Shown piece after piece: positions 24,610 to 33,443 of a DNA stretch of 64,000 nt; the stretch's first letter is position 1; the number at the start of each line of letters is the position of its first letter. A model generated the notes under the pieces. It searched no databases. It worked only from the letters and a program-made list of their open reading frames with translations, and had not been told where the DNA came from. Origin of the DNA: Umezawaea endophytica (GTDB lineage Bacteria; Actinomycetota; Actinomycetes; Mycobacteriales; Pseudonocardiaceae). Made by a program: the position numbers and the translations under genes. The stretch is from positions 427,117-491,116 of the forward strand of contig NZ_JANYMP010000004.1 in the NCBI RefSeq assembly GCF_025061645.1, in the 5' to 3' direction.

Positions 24610-24780
24610 GGACGGCTCGCTTTCAGGATAGGGAGCCCGGTGCGACGCGGTGCCCGCGAAGCGTGGTTCGGGTACGGCGGGACGCGCGTGCGGAGCGCGG
24701 CAGGGTGACGGCGCCGCACGCGGTCGACGAGCGCCGGTCCCCGCGGTCGTGCCGCGAGAACCGGTGAGGTGTCGAGGGGG

Positions 24781-24834
24781 CTAGGCGATCAGGGGGCTTC
24801 CCGAGCGGTCGAACGCGAGTGCTCGTGTCCTCAT
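24781..24834 (-). CDS. Possible 17-aa leader peptide upstream of the chitinase
   Basis: ATG at 24834 with GGGAAG 5 nt upstream, reading MRTRALAFDRSGSPLIA then TAG, lies in the long leader between the candidate promoter and the chitinase gene. It is too short to judge by composition. It could be a regulatory upstream frame or chance. Confidence 0.3.
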   Translation of the reverse strand: MRTRALAFDRSGSPLIA

Positions 24835-24891
24835 CGACACTTCCCTTCGCTCGGGCGGCGGCTGCGGGCGACGTTACTGCATGTCTTTATT

Positions 24892-24928
24892 CAAGTCACG
24901 ATGTAAGTCGTGACTTGTCTAGACCTTC
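24892..24928 (-). promoter_or_regulatory. Palindrome plus DasR-like site upstream of the second chitinase
   Basis: A 10-bp perfect inverted repeat (CAAGTCACGA, 6-nt spacer, complement; 24892-24917) is joined to ACTTGTCTAGACCTTC (24913-24928), which matches the dre consensus at 12 of 16 positions with an intact GTCTAGACC core. The location between the chitinase leader and the mycosin stop fits a chitinase promoter. Confidence 0.5.
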
Positions 24929-24955
24929 TTGGTGCGGCGTCGTTCCCCGCCGTCG

Positions 24956-26347
24956 TCACCCGCGGCGCGCGCGGACCCTCCTGGTGGTGTGGACGAGGAA
25001 CAGGACCAGCAGCAGCAGACCCGCCGCCACGCCGCTGCCCGCCAGCGCGACCGCGAGCCCCGTCCGGTCCGGCCGCGCCGGTGCGTCGAGGTCCGTCGCC
25101 AGCGGCGGCAGTTCGGTGGGAGGGGCTTCCGACCGCTCCCGCGGCAGGTCCGAGGTGAGCGCGGCCACCGGGTCGACCACGCCCGCGCCGACCTTGCGGT
25201 CCCGGCCGTCCTGGTTGCCGGGGTGCTGCGCCGTGGAGGTGAGGCGCTGGACCACCTGCCGCGCCGTGAGTTCCGGGTGCTGTTCCCGCACCAGCGCGGC
25301 GATGCCCGCGACGTAGGGCGCGGCGAAGCTGGTGCCCTGGATGGCGCCTTCCTTGCCGTCGTCGGCGATGGACTTGTCGGTCAAGCCCTCGCCGCGCGCG
25401 TCGACGGTCGTGATCTCCTCGCCCGGCGCGGCGATGCTCACCCACGGGCCCCAGACGGTGAACTTCGACGGCCTGCCCTGGCGGTCCACCGACGCCACGG
25501 ACAGCACGTCGTCGCGGTACCACGGAGGGGACGCGACGACCTTCACGTCCTCGTCGTCCAGGTTGTCGTTCTGCGTGGTGCAGTCGGGCCCGATGTTGCC
25601 CGCCGCGGCGACGACCACGACGTCCTTGGTGTTGACGGCCCAGTCGATCGCCGCCTGCACCGAGCGTTCACCCCTGCCGGGCGTCCTGGGCGGGCCGCAC
25701 GACGTGAGCGAGACGTTGATGACGTCGGCCCCGAGTTCGACGGCGTGCACGATGGACTGGGCCAGCGTCGTGACGGCGCCGGGGACGGTGCGTCCGTCCG
25801 GGGCGGGGGTCGTGGCCTCGTAGAAGGCGCTGGTCTGCCGGATCGACAGGATGGTCGCGTCCGGGGCGGCGCCGACGAACCCCGTCTCCTGGTCGCGGCT
25901 CGCCGCCGCGACACCGGCGACCTCCGTGCCGTGGCCGTCGCAGTCGACCAGGCCGCGGTCCGCGGTCACCACGTAGTCGCCACCCGCCTCGACGCGGCCT
26001 TCGAGCCGCTGGTGCGGCTGCACCCCGGTGTCGATGATCGCGATCTGCACGCCCTTGCCGGTGGCGAACCGGTGCGCCTCGTCCAAACGCAGCACGAGCT
26101 GGGCGTGCGGCTTGGCGGTGAGCTTGCGGTCCTCGGCGGCGGACGCCTTGCAGGGCTTGGTGGTCCGCGCGTAGGTGAGGTCGGCCGCGGGCGTCGCGTC
26201 GGCGGGCAGCAGGCTCCGGTCCAGCGGCGGCGGGACGGCGTTCGTGGGCGCCGACACGGCGGTCGTGAGGGCGGGCGGTGCGGTGATGAGCAGCAGCGCC
26301 GCCGCGGCGGTCGCGGCGACCCTGTGCGCTGTGCGGGCAACAGGCAT
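24956..26347 (-). CDS. Mycosin-type subtilisin-like serine protease (MycP-like), 463 aa
   Basis: A membrane-anchored S8 protease. It has an N-terminal signal peptide, a proline-rich start, the catalytic Asp in AIIDTGV, His in DCDGHGTEVAGV and Ser in GTSFAAPYVAG. An extra loop rich in Cys/Pro lies between the first two motifs. One C-terminal membrane helix (LAVALAGSGVAAGLLLLVLFLV) is followed by a short basic tail. This architecture is that of mycosins, which work with type VII secretion systems. No EccB/C/D/E or EsxA/B genes are nearby, so this is an orphan copy. It has its own leader region and a hairpin upstream (26438-26471). Confidence 0.9.
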   Translation of the reverse strand: MPVARTAHRVAATAAAALLLITAPPALTTAVSAPTNAVPPPLDRSLLPADATPAADLTYARTTKPCKASAAEDRKLTAKPHAQLVLRLDEAHRFATGKGVQIAIIDTGVQPHQRLEGRVEAGGDYVVTADRGLVDCDGHGTEVAGVAAASRDQETGFVGAAPDATILSIRQTSAFYEATTPAPDGRTVPGAVTTLAQSIVHAVELGADVINVSLTSCGPPRTPGRGERSVQAAIDWAVNTKDVVVVAAAGNIGPDCTTQNDNLDDEDVKVVASPPWYRDDVLSVASVDRQGRPSKFTVWGPWVSIAAPGEEITTVDARGEGLTDKSIADDGKEGAIQGTSFAAPYVAGIAALVREQHPELTARQVVQRLTSTAQHPGNQDGRDRKVGAGVVDPVAALTSDLPRERSEAPPTELPPLATDLDAPARPDRTGLAVALAGSGVAAGLLLLVLFLVHTTRRVRARRG

Positions 26348-26437
26348 GGTCGACGTCCTCGGTGGCCGGGGTGAAGATCGCGTCGACCACTGTAGGGAGG
26401 AACGCCGGTGCCGCGAGGGGGTTTCGCCGAACTCGCC

Positions 26438-26471
26438 CGGACCGGGGGAACCGCTCGGTTCCCCCGGTCCG
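26438..26471 (-). terminator. Perfect 14-bp hairpin after the S1 protease gene
   Basis: The arms CGGACCGGGGGAAC and complement enclose a CGCTCG loop, 6 bp past the stop at 26478. Confidence 0.8.
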
Positions 26472-26477
26472 CCTCGG

Positions 26478-27593
26478 TCACGGCATGTAGACGCCGAAGT
26501 CGCGGCTGGCCGTGCGGAAGTCCTGGAACCCGATGCGGGCTCCCGCCGTGCGGGTCACCGTGCCCTTCGCGATCACGCCGCCCGCGGACGACGGGCCGTA
26601 CACCGGACCACCGCTGTCACCCGGCCGCGCGGCGGGCTGGCCGTTCAACTGCTCGCCCTCCACCAGGTCCTCGCGGTCGCTGTAGAAGAAGAGGACCTTG
26701 ATGTTGCACACCGCGTTGCCGGTCGCCCCGGCGCTCGTGACGCCGGACTGGCAGAGGATCTCGTTGGTGTAGACGTCACCCCAGCCGCGCACGGTCTCCA
26801 CGGAGCTGCTGTCGCCGCCGCCCACGTACATCTGGCTCGTCACGTTGCCGGTCGGGATCAGCATGATGTCGTGGTCGGAGTGCTCGACGCTCACGGTGCC
26901 GATGTACTCGCCCGTCGGGTCGGTCACCCGCTGGCCGGGGTTGCCGCAGTGCGCCGCGGTGAGCAGGAACCGGTCGTTGTTGCCGTTGCGGACCGCGAAA
27001 CCCGAGGTGCACGCGGCGTTGCCGAGCACGATGGTGGCGCCGCCCTTCCACGGCGGGCCGTCGTTGCGCCGCGACACCGGTCGCAGCGGCTCCTCGTTGA
27101 CCACGGAGACCGGCACGCCCACGTCCAGCGCGGACGTGAACGCCTTCGCGTCGCTCCACGGGTAGGCGCCGAGCACGAGACCGCTGCCGTTGGCGGGGAT
27201 CTTGACGGCGTGCACGGGTGAGCCGGGGCCGCGGCTCGCGTCGATCGTCTTCGCCGCCGCCCGCAGTTCGGCGTTGGTGTGCGCGGCGGGGGAGACGCGC
27301 ACCGGCGCCACCTCCGACGCCCGCTTCACCGCCGCTGCGACGGAGTCGGGCACGTCGCCCTTCCACCAGAGTTCGACGTGCGAGTCCTCCAGCACGAGGC
27401 CCGCGAAGCCCGTGGTGTCCTCGGCTTCCGCCTTGACGATGTCCGCGGCCGCGATCAGCGGTTGCTGGGAGAGCATCTTCGCCTGGACCGGATCGGTGTA
27501 CGGGGCCGGCTGCGCCGACGCCGGGGAACTGATGAGTGCGGCGGACAGCGCCGCCACCGCGGTGACCGCCAGTCGGATTCGTGTTGCCTTCAC
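26478..27593 (-). CDS. Secreted trypsin-like (S1) serine protease with propeptide, 371 aa
   Basis: The GTG start at 27593 follows GAGGAG at 8 nt. The signal peptide ends near SSPASAQ. A propeptide of about 130 residues is followed by the catalytic domain with His in LLTAAHCG, Asp in SDHDIMLI and Ser in ARPGDSGGPV, plus paired cysteines (NAACTSGF, ILCQSGV, NAVCNIK). It resembles streptogrisin/alpha-lytic protease relatives, which use the propeptide as a folding catalyst. It is likely an extracellular scavenging protease. Monocistronic, with a terminator directly after it. Confidence 0.88.
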   Translation of the reverse strand: MKATRIRLAVTAVAALSAALISSPASAQPAPYTDPVQAKMLSQQPLIAAADIVKAEAEDTTGFAGLVLEDSHVELWWKGDVPDSVAAAVKRASEVAPVRVSPAAHTNAELRAAAKTIDASRGPGSPVHAVKIPANGSGLVLGAYPWSDAKAFTSALDVGVPVSVVNEEPLRPVSRRNDGPPWKGGATIVLGNAACTSGFAVRNGNNDRFLLTAAHCGNPGQRVTDPTGEYIGTVSVEHSDHDIMLIPTGNVTSQMYVGGGDSSSVETVRGWGDVYTNEILCQSGVTSAGATGNAVCNIKVLFFYSDREDLVEGEQLNGQPAARPGDSGGPVYGPSSAGGVIAKGTVTRTAGARIGFQDFRTASRDFGVYMP

Positions 27594-28002
27594 GCAGGGA
27601 ACTCCTCGGCTCGTCCTCCTCGACGTGGCGGCGGAGCACTCAGCGTATGGTCCAGACCTGTTACGTGTCACCGACACGAACGGACAAAAAGCGACACCAC
27701 CGGACAGTCCGGAGATCGTGGCGGGGCGGACGCGGTGCGGCGCTCGACTGTCCTCTGTGGACCTAGAAAGCGTTTTCCGTGCTGCTCGGCGACCCTCGGG
27801 GTGATGTGACCCGCGTCGCGGTCGGGCTCTCCGCCGACGGGGAGCGCGGTGCGCCGGACACGCGGGGACCGCGCCGGGTTGCCGACTCGGGCCAATCCTC
27901 GTATCGTTACCCAGGCGAACCAGTGTTCGTGCACCACAAGATTGGTTCGGGTTCAACAGCTAGCTCGGCTGGTCTTTCTCTGCTCTGTGGAGAGGACTCC
28001 CC
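27594..28002. other. Divergent intergenic region, no gene
   Basis: Separates the S1 protease (minus) from the STAS gene (plus) and must contain both promoters. It holds a 13-bp palindrome CCGGACAGTCCGG at 27700-27712. No frame with coding character was found. Confidence 0.5.
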
Positions 28003-28395
28003 ATGCCCGAGCAAGTGTCGTCACCCACCTCCGCGCCCGTCCTGCCCTCCGACGTGGCCGTGCTCACGCTGACCGGCGAGATCGACTCCGTCACCGCCGG
28101 TGCCACCAGGCAGAAGGCGCTCGCCGCCGTCGACGCCCGGCCGTCCGTGCTGGTGCTCGACCTGACCGAGGTCCACTTCTTCGGCTCCAACGGCATCGCC
28201 ATCCTGCTGGAGACCGCTCAGCGCGCCGAACTGCGCGGCATCCGGTTCGTCGTCGTGGCCGACCAGCACGCCGTGCTGCGCCCGTTGCAGGTGACCGGTG
28301 TGGACGTGCGCCTGACGATCCGCCCGACCCTCCCCGCCGCGCTCGACGCCCTGGAGCGCACCGGCATCCCGCTCGCCAGATCCGGCGGTGCGTGA
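28003..28395 (+). CDS. STAS-domain anti-sigma factor antagonist, 130 aa
   Basis: Binds and releases an anti-sigma kinase when unphosphorylated. The STAS fold is complete: LTGEIDSVTAG, VLVLDLTEVHFFGSNGIAILLE, VVVADQHAVLRPLQVTGVD. The Ser of FFGSNG is the expected phosphorylation site. The ATG follows GGAGAGG. A GAF-ANTAR regulator gene starts 164 bp downstream on the same strand, a frequent actinobacterial neighbourhood in stress signalling. No RsbW-like kinase or sigma gene is in the window. Confidence 0.9.
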   Translation: MPEQVSSPTSAPVLPSDVAVLTLTGEIDSVTAGATRQKALAAVDARPSVLVLDLTEVHFFGSNGIAILLETAQRAELRGIRFVVVADQHAVLRPLQVTGVDVRLTIRPTLPAALDALERTGIPLARSGGA

Positions 28396-28559
28396 ACCAC
28401 TTCCGGTGGCGGTCGACGGCCACCGGTGCGAACGTGGGTGGTCGTGCGTTGAGCAGCCAGCGCCGCTGACGCCCCGATCGGCCGGGCTCGACGCGGCGCG
28501 ACAGCGCTACGTCGAGCCCGACCGGTCTCCAGCGAACTCGACGGAGGAAGGCTCACCAC

Positions 28560-29381
28560 ATGGCTGACGAACAGGACTGGATCGGCGACAAGGGCCGCTT
28601 CGTCGAGGACGCCCGGCGCGTCGCCGAGGAGCACCCCGTGCCGACGTCCGACGAGTCGCCGCTCGACAGCCCGCTGGTGGCGCAGTTCGCCGTCCTGACC
28701 CGGTCGCTGCTGGACGCCGAGTCGCTGTCCGAGGTGCTCGACCGGGTCCTGGAGGCGTGCACCAGGGCGATCCCCGCCGTCGACGTGGCGAGCGTGACCA
28801 TGCGCGACCCCGACGGGTCGTTCCACACGCCGAACGAGACCGACTCGATCGGCTACGAGCTCGACCAGGTGCAGTACGCGACGGGGGAGGGGCCGTGCGT
28901 GGACGCCGCCCGGCTGCCCGGCCCGGCGCTCGCGTACAGCGACGACCTCGCCAACGACCCGAACTGGCCGGTGTTCGGGCCGGCCGCCGCCGCACGCGGC
29001 ATGGGGTCGCTGCTGTCGACGGCGCTGCTGCCCGACTCCCGCCCGCCCCAGCTCACCGGCGCGCTGAACCTGTACTCCACGAAGACCCACGGCTTCCGCC
29101 CGGAGGACCGCTCCACCGCGCTCCTGCTGGCGACCCACGCCTCCCTGGCGCTGGCCGCCACGCACGCGCGCACGTCGGCGGAGCTGAAGGTCCTCCAACT
29201 CCGCAAGGCCGTCGACACGCGCGACGTGATCGGCCAGGCCAAGGGCATCCTCATGCACCGGCGTGGGATCACCGCCGACGAGGCGTTCGACGTGCTGCGG
29301 ACGACGTCGCAGAGCCTGAACGTGAAGCTCGCGGAACTCGCGGGCACGCTGGCGCGGCGGCATACCGAGATCGAGCTGTAG
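28560..29381 (+). CDS. GAF-ANTAR antiterminator regulator, 273 aa
   Basis: A sensory GAF domain (about 45-200; YATGEGPCVDAARLPGPALAY) is followed by a C-terminal ANTAR RNA-binding domain (about 210-265; RDVIGQAKGILMHRRGITADEAFDVLRTTS) with the conserved Ala/Gly-Ile-Leu and hydrophobic spacing that grips two-hairpin RNA targets. It would act by transcription antitermination on RNA leaders after a small-ligand signal. The ATG follows GGAGGAAGG. It may be co-transcribed with the STAS gene. Confidence 0.92.
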   Translation: MADEQDWIGDKGRFVEDARRVAEEHPVPTSDESPLDSPLVAQFAVLTRSLLDAESLSEVLDRVLEACTRAIPAVDVASVTMRDPDGSFHTPNETDSIGYELDQVQYATGEGPCVDAARLPGPALAYSDDLANDPNWPVFGPAAAARGMGSLLSTALLPDSRPPQLTGALNLYSTKTHGFRPEDRSTALLLATHASLALAATHARTSAELKVLQLRKAVDTRDVIGQAKGILMHRRGITADEAFDVLRTTSQSLNVKLAELAGTLARRHTEIEL

Positions 29382-29401
29382 GCCGGGAACCCCTGCCCGC
29401 G

Positions 29402-30067
29402 CTAGGCGAGCAGGGCCGCCACCCGCTTCGCGGTGTCCACGCTCGACTGCGGGTTCTGGCCGGTGACCAGGGTGCCGTCCACCACGACGGTGCTGGTCCA
29501 CGCCGGACCCGCCGCTACCCGCGCGCCGAGGTCGCGCAGCCGCGTCTCGACCAGGTAGGGCACGTCCAGGCCTCCCTGGCGCTCCTCCTCGTCGGTGAAC
29601 ACGGTCAGCTCGCGGCCCGCGAACGCGAACGTGCCGTCCTCGCGCACCGCGCTGAGCAGGCCCGCGGGACCGTGGCACAGCGCCGCGACGACCTTGCCGT
29701 CCGCCTCGAACCGTACGAGCAGCCTGCCGAGGTCCGGGTCGACGGCCAGGTCGGCCATCGGGCCGTGGCCGCCGGGCAGGTAGACGGCGTCGAAGTCCGC
29801 CGCGTCCACGTCCGCCAGCACCAGCGGCGCCGCCAGCTCGTCGGCGATGGCGTCCACGGCCGCGCCGAAGTCGTTGCCCTTGAGGCTGGCCTCGTCCACG
29901 GTCGGCCGGACGCCGCCGGGCGTGGCGACGGCCACCTCGACGCCCGCCTCCCGCAGTACCCGCAGCGACTCGACGACCTCCTCCGCCCAGTACCCGGTCG
30001 GGTGGCTCGTGCCGTCCGCCAGCACCAGCGCGTCGGCGCCGGACACGACCATCACTACCTTCTTCAT
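29402..30067 (-). CDS. DJ-1/PfpI family protein (Hsp31-like), 221 aa
   Basis: A glutamine-amidotransferase-like fold with the nucleophile elbow ALCHGPAGLL (Cys), YLPGGHGPMADL and an N-terminal VVMVVSGAD strand. The family includes glyoxalase III and deglycase-like stress proteins. The ATG at 30067 follows GGAAGAG at 4 nt; the longer frame from 30127 lacks a ribosome site. It is divergent from a LysR regulator, which very likely controls it, probably in reply to reactive electrophiles or oxidative stress. Confidence 0.9.
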   Translation of the reverse strand: MKKVVMVVSGADALVLADGTSHPTGYWAEEVVESLRVLREAGVEVAVATPGGVRPTVDEASLKGNDFGAAVDAIADELAAPLVLADVDAADFDAVYLPGGHGPMADLAVDPDLGRLLVRFEADGKVVAALCHGPAGLLSAVREDGTFAFAGRELTVFTDEEERQGGLDVPYLVETRLRDLGARVAAGPAWTSTVVVDGTLVTGQNPQSSVDTAKRVAALLA

Positions 30068-30125
30068 CCGCTCTTCCACTTCGCTCGGTTCGATCGGGTC
30101 TGCTGACGTCAACCACCCTGCCATC

Positions 30126-30139
30126 ACCGGTAGTCCGGT
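30126..30139. promoter_or_regulatory. Small palindrome in the DJ-1/LysR divergent region
   Basis: ACCGGTAGTCCGGT (5-bp arms, 4-nt spacer) lies midway in the 119-bp divergent promoter region and is a candidate LysR contact site. Weak on its own. Confidence 0.3.
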
Positions 30140-30186
30140 ACCGTTTCGTGGATCATCAGATTTCTTATGGCCGGAAGGGTCCGCCG

Positions 30187-31092
30187 GTGACCGACCTCGA
30201 CCTGCTGGCGACGTTCCTGGAGATCTACCGCGGCGGCTCGCTGACGTCGGCCGCCGCCCGCCGCGGCCTGACCCAGCCCGCGGTCAGCGGCCAGCTCGCG
30301 CGGCTGGAACGCGACCTGGGCGAGCCGCTGTTCGTCCGGTCCAGCCGGGGCGTCACGCCGACCGGCCGGGCCGACGAGCTGGCACGCAGGATCGGCCCGC
30401 ACGTCGACCAGTTGCGGTCGGCGCTGAGCGACACCGACGACCAGGGGGCGTACGCGGGAGCGGTGCACCTGGCCGGGCCGTCCGAGCTGGTGGCGGCACG
30501 GGTGCTGCCCGCGCTCGTGCCGCTCACGACCCGCGGCCTCCGGCTGCGCGTCACCCTCGGACTGGCCGACGACCTGCTGGCGGCGCTGGCGAACGCCCGG
30601 CTGGACCTGGTCGTCTCGGCCGTCCGCCCCACCGACCGCTCCCTGGTCGCGACCCCGTTCGTGGACGAGGAGTTCGTGCTGGTCGCGCCACCCGCGCTGG
30701 CCCGCACCGTGGACGCGGGCCTGCTCGCCGCCGACCCCGTCAAGGCGCTGGCGCACCTGCCGCTCGTCGCCTACGCCGAGGAGCTGCCGATCATCCGCCG
30801 CTACTGGCGCGGCGAGTTCGGCCGCCGCCCGCCCAACCACGTCGCCGTCACCGTGCCGGACCTGCGGGCCGTGCTCGCGGCCGTCGTCGCGGGCGCCGGC
30901 GTCACCGCCCTGCCCCGCTACCTGGCCGACCCGGCCCTCACCGCGGGCTCGGTGGAACTCCTGCACCAGCCCGCCGTGCGCCCGCTGAACACCCTGTACC
31001 TGGCGACCAGGGCGGGCGGACTGGCCAACCCTTCGGTCGCGCTGGTCCACCGGACCCTGCTGGCCAGGTCGAAGGAGTGGGCCGGTCTGTAG
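30187..31092 (+). CDS. LysR-family transcriptional regulator, 301 aa
   Basis: The N-terminal winged helix (residues 1-60: DLLATFLEIYRGGSLTSAAA, GLTQPAVSGQLARLERDLG) is followed by a periplasmic-binding-like effector domain. GTG 30187 is chosen because GGAAGG precedes it and LysR proteins normally begin a few residues before DLLATF; a GTG at 30148 would add 13 residues. The divergent arrangement with the DJ-1 gene is the typical LysR-target layout. Confidence 0.9.
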   Translation: MTDLDLLATFLEIYRGGSLTSAAARRGLTQPAVSGQLARLERDLGEPLFVRSSRGVTPTGRADELARRIGPHVDQLRSALSDTDDQGAYAGAVHLAGPSELVAARVLPALVPLTTRGLRLRVTLGLADDLLAALANARLDLVVSAVRPTDRSLVATPFVDEEFVLVAPPALARTVDAGLLAADPVKALAHLPLVAYAEELPIIRRYWRGEFGRRPPNHVAVTVPDLRAVLAAVVAGAGVTALPRYLADPALTAGSVELLHQPAVRPLNTLYLATRAGGLANPSVALVHRTLLARSKEWAGL

Positions 31093-31229
31093 TGGGCCCG
31101 AGTCCACTTCGGCCACCCGTAGCCGGAGCGGTACCGTCGCGACGGGATCCCGCAGTGTCGTCGCGGAGGGACTGGCATTCGGGTGGCACCGTCGTCCGAG
31201 ACCCGGCACACCACTGAAGGAGAACCCGG

Positions 31230-32537
31230 ATGACGGTCTTCGCCGCACCGGTCAGCCCCATCGGAGCGCACCAGATGCTGGTGTTCCTGCTCCAGATCGC
31301 GCTGCTGCTCGGCACCGCGTTCCTCCTGGGTAGGCTCGCGATCCGGTTCAGGATGCCCGCGCTCGTCGGCGAGCTGGCGGCGGGTGTCCTGCTGGGACCG
31401 TCGCTGCTCGCGCACGCGCTGCCCGCGCTGTCGGCGTGGCTGCTGCCGACGAACCCGGAGCAGATCCACCTGCTCGACGCCGTCGGCCAGCTCGGCGTGC
31501 TGCTGCTGGTCGGGCTGACCGGAATGCACATCGACCTGGGTCTGGTGCGGCGCAAGGGCAAGACCGCCGCCTGGGTCAGCATGGGCGGGCTGCTGGTGCC
31601 GCTGGGCCTCGGCTTCGCCGTCGGGATGGTGCTGCCGACGTCCCTGCTCGCGCAGGGCACCGAGCGCAACGTCTTCGCGCTGTTCCTCGGCGTGGCGATG
31701 TGCGTGAGCGCGATCCCGGTCATCGCGAAGACCCTGCTGGAGATGCGGCTGCTGCACCGCAACATCGGCCAGTTGATCATCAGCTCCGCCGCCGTCGACG
31801 ACATCGTCGGCTGGTCGCTGCTCTCCATCGTCTCGGCGATGGCGACCACGGGCCTGCGCGCGGGCCTGGTGCTGTTCACCATCGGCTGCCTCGTCGTGGT
31901 GGCGCTCGTGGCGCTGCTGATCGGCAGGCCGCTGGTGCGCAAGAGCCTGGAGTACGCGAACAGGTCCAGCGACCCCGGCGTGACCGTGGCCGTCGTGGTG
32001 CTGCTGCTCATCCTGTCGGCGGCGGGCACGCACGCGCTCGGCCTCGAACCGATCCTGGGAACGTTCATCTGCGGTGTGCTGCTCAGCTCGTCCGGCCTGC
32101 TCGACCGCACGAAGCTCGCGCCGCTGCGCACGTTCGTCATGGCCGTCCTGGCCCCGATCTTCTTCGCCACGGCCGGTCTGCGGATGGACCTGACGGCGCT
32201 GCGCAAGCCCGCGGTGCTGGGCGCGGCCGTCCTGGTGCTCGCGGTCGCGATCGGCGGCAAGTTCATCGGCGCCTACATCGGCGCCCGCACCGGCAAGCTG
32301 ACGCACTGGGAAGGGCTCGCGCTGGGCGCGGGGCTCAACGCCCGCGGCGTGGTGGAGGTCGTCGTCGCGATGGTGGGCCTGCGCCTCGGGGTCCTGACCA
32401 CCGAGACCTACACGATCGTCATCCTGGTCGCCGTCGTGACGTCGCTGATGGCGCCGCCGACCCTGCGCTACGCCGTCGGCAAGATCGCCGAGACGAGCGA
32501 GGAGAAGGACCGGGAGAAGGCGTTCAGCGGCACGTGA
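31230..32537 (+). CDS. Kef/CPA2-type cation:proton antiporter, 435 aa
   Basis: About 12-13 membrane helices run throughout. CPA2 features are the N-terminal LVGELAAGVLLGPSLLA, AVDDIVGWSLLSIVSA (the paired Asp ion-binding region), and GLNARGVVEVVVAMVGL near the end. It lacks the C-terminal RCK/TrkA domain of true Kef channels and ends soon after the last helix. AGGAG stands 7 nt before the ATG. It exchanges Na+ or K+ for H+ across the cytoplasmic membrane. Its last 14 bp overlap the 3' end of the convergent sirtuin gene. Confidence 0.92.
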   Translation: MTVFAAPVSPIGAHQMLVFLLQIALLLGTAFLLGRLAIRFRMPALVGELAAGVLLGPSLLAHALPALSAWLLPTNPEQIHLLDAVGQLGVLLLVGLTGMHIDLGLVRRKGKTAAWVSMGGLLVPLGLGFAVGMVLPTSLLAQGTERNVFALFLGVAMCVSAIPVIAKTLLEMRLLHRNIGQLIISSAAVDDIVGWSLLSIVSAMATTGLRAGLVLFTIGCLVVVALVALLIGRPLVRKSLEYANRSSDPGVTVAVVVLLLILSAAGTHALGLEPILGTFICGVLLSSSGLLDRTKLAPLRTFVMAVLAPIFFATAGLRMDLTALRKPAVLGAAVLVLAVAIGGKFIGAYIGARTGKLTHWEGLALGAGLNARGVVEVVVAMVGLRLGVLTTETYTIVILVAVVTSLMAPPTLRYAVGKIAETSEEKDREKAFSGT

Positions 32538-33411
32538 CACCCAGTCGTCCGGCCAGGTCCGTGAGGGCCTGGCCGAGCGGCAGGTCGACCCGGACGGCGG
32601 CGCACGAGTCGCCCCGCGTCTCGCCGCGGTTCACGATGAGGACCCGCTTGCCCACCTTGGCGGCGTGCCGGACGAACCGCAGGCCGGACATGACGGTCAG
32701 CGAGGAACCCAGCACCAGCAGCGCGTCGGCGGCGTCGACGAGCCGGTAGCACTCCTCGACGCGGGCGCGCGGCACGTTCTCGCCGAAGAACACCACGTCC
32801 GGCTTGAGCACCCCGGTGCCGCACGCCCCGCACGCCACGAGGCGGAAGGAGCGGACCACGTCGGCGGCCAGCTCCACGTCCCCGTCGGGGTTGATCCGGC
32901 TCGCGGTGCCCTCGAACGCCGGGTTGGCCGCGCGCAGCCTGCGGTCCAGCTCCTCGCGCGGGCTGGTGGCGGCGCAGGCCAGGCAGACCACCCGGTCGAG
33001 GCCGCCGTGCAGCTCCACGGCGTCGAGCACACCCGCGGCCTGGTGCAGGCCGTCGACGTTCTGGGTGATGACCCCGGACAGGTGACCGCTCGCGCGCAGC
33101 GCGCCGACGGCCCGGTGGCCCGCGTTCGGCGCGGCGCGGGCGATCGTGCGCCAGCCGAGGTGGCTGCGCGCCCAGTACCGCTGACGGCCCTCGGGGCTGC
33201 CGACGAACTCCTCGTAGGTCATGGGGGTGTGGCGGCGGAGGCTGCCCTCCGCGCCCCGGTAGTCCGGGATGCCGGACTCCGTCGACAGGCCCGCCCCGCT
33301 GAGCACGACCACGCGCCCGCGGGCGACGGTCTCGACGACCTCGTCCAGGTCGGTCGTGCGGGGCAGGGGAGCGCCCGTCGCCGTCCAGCTCAACGTCGGC
33401 CGAGTTCGCAC
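32524..33411 (-). CDS. NAD-dependent protein deacetylase, Sir2 family, 295 aa
   Basis: Sirtuin motifs in order: GAGLSTESGIPDYRG, TQNVDGLH, HGGLDRVVCLAC with a second Cys pair (ACGACGTGVLKP) for the structural zinc, GSSLTV and IVNRGET. It removes acyl groups from protein lysines, with NAD as cosubstrate. The GTG start at 33411 has TAAGCT 7 nt upstream and no Shine-Dalgarno, so it is probably leaderless. It is back to back with the MOSC gene with only 32 bp between start codons. Confidence 0.93.
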   Translation of the reverse strand: MRTRPTLSWTATGAPLPRTTDLDEVVETVARGRVVVLSGAGLSTESGIPDYRGAEGSLRRHTPMTYEEFVGSPEGRQRYWARSHLGWRTIARAAPNAGHRAVGALRASGHLSGVITQNVDGLHQAAGVLDAVELHGGLDRVVCLACAATSPREELDRRLRAANPAFEGTASRINPDGDVELAADVVRSFRLVACGACGTGVLKPDVVFFGENVPRARVEECYRLVDAADALLVLGSSLTVMSGLRFVRHAAKVGKRVLIVNRGETRGDSCAAVRVDLPLGQALTDLAGRLGVTCR

Positions 33412-33418
33412 GCCACCG

Positions 33419-33436
33419 AGCTTACGTGTGTAGCGT
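33419..33436. promoter_or_regulatory. Overlapping divergent -10 elements of sirtuin and MOSC genes
   Basis: TAAGCT (minus, 33424-33419) and TAGCGT (plus, 33431-33436) each lie 7 nt from a GTG start. The two core promoters therefore overlap, and both transcripts appear leaderless. Confidence 0.5.
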
Positions 33437-33443
33437 GCTGGGG

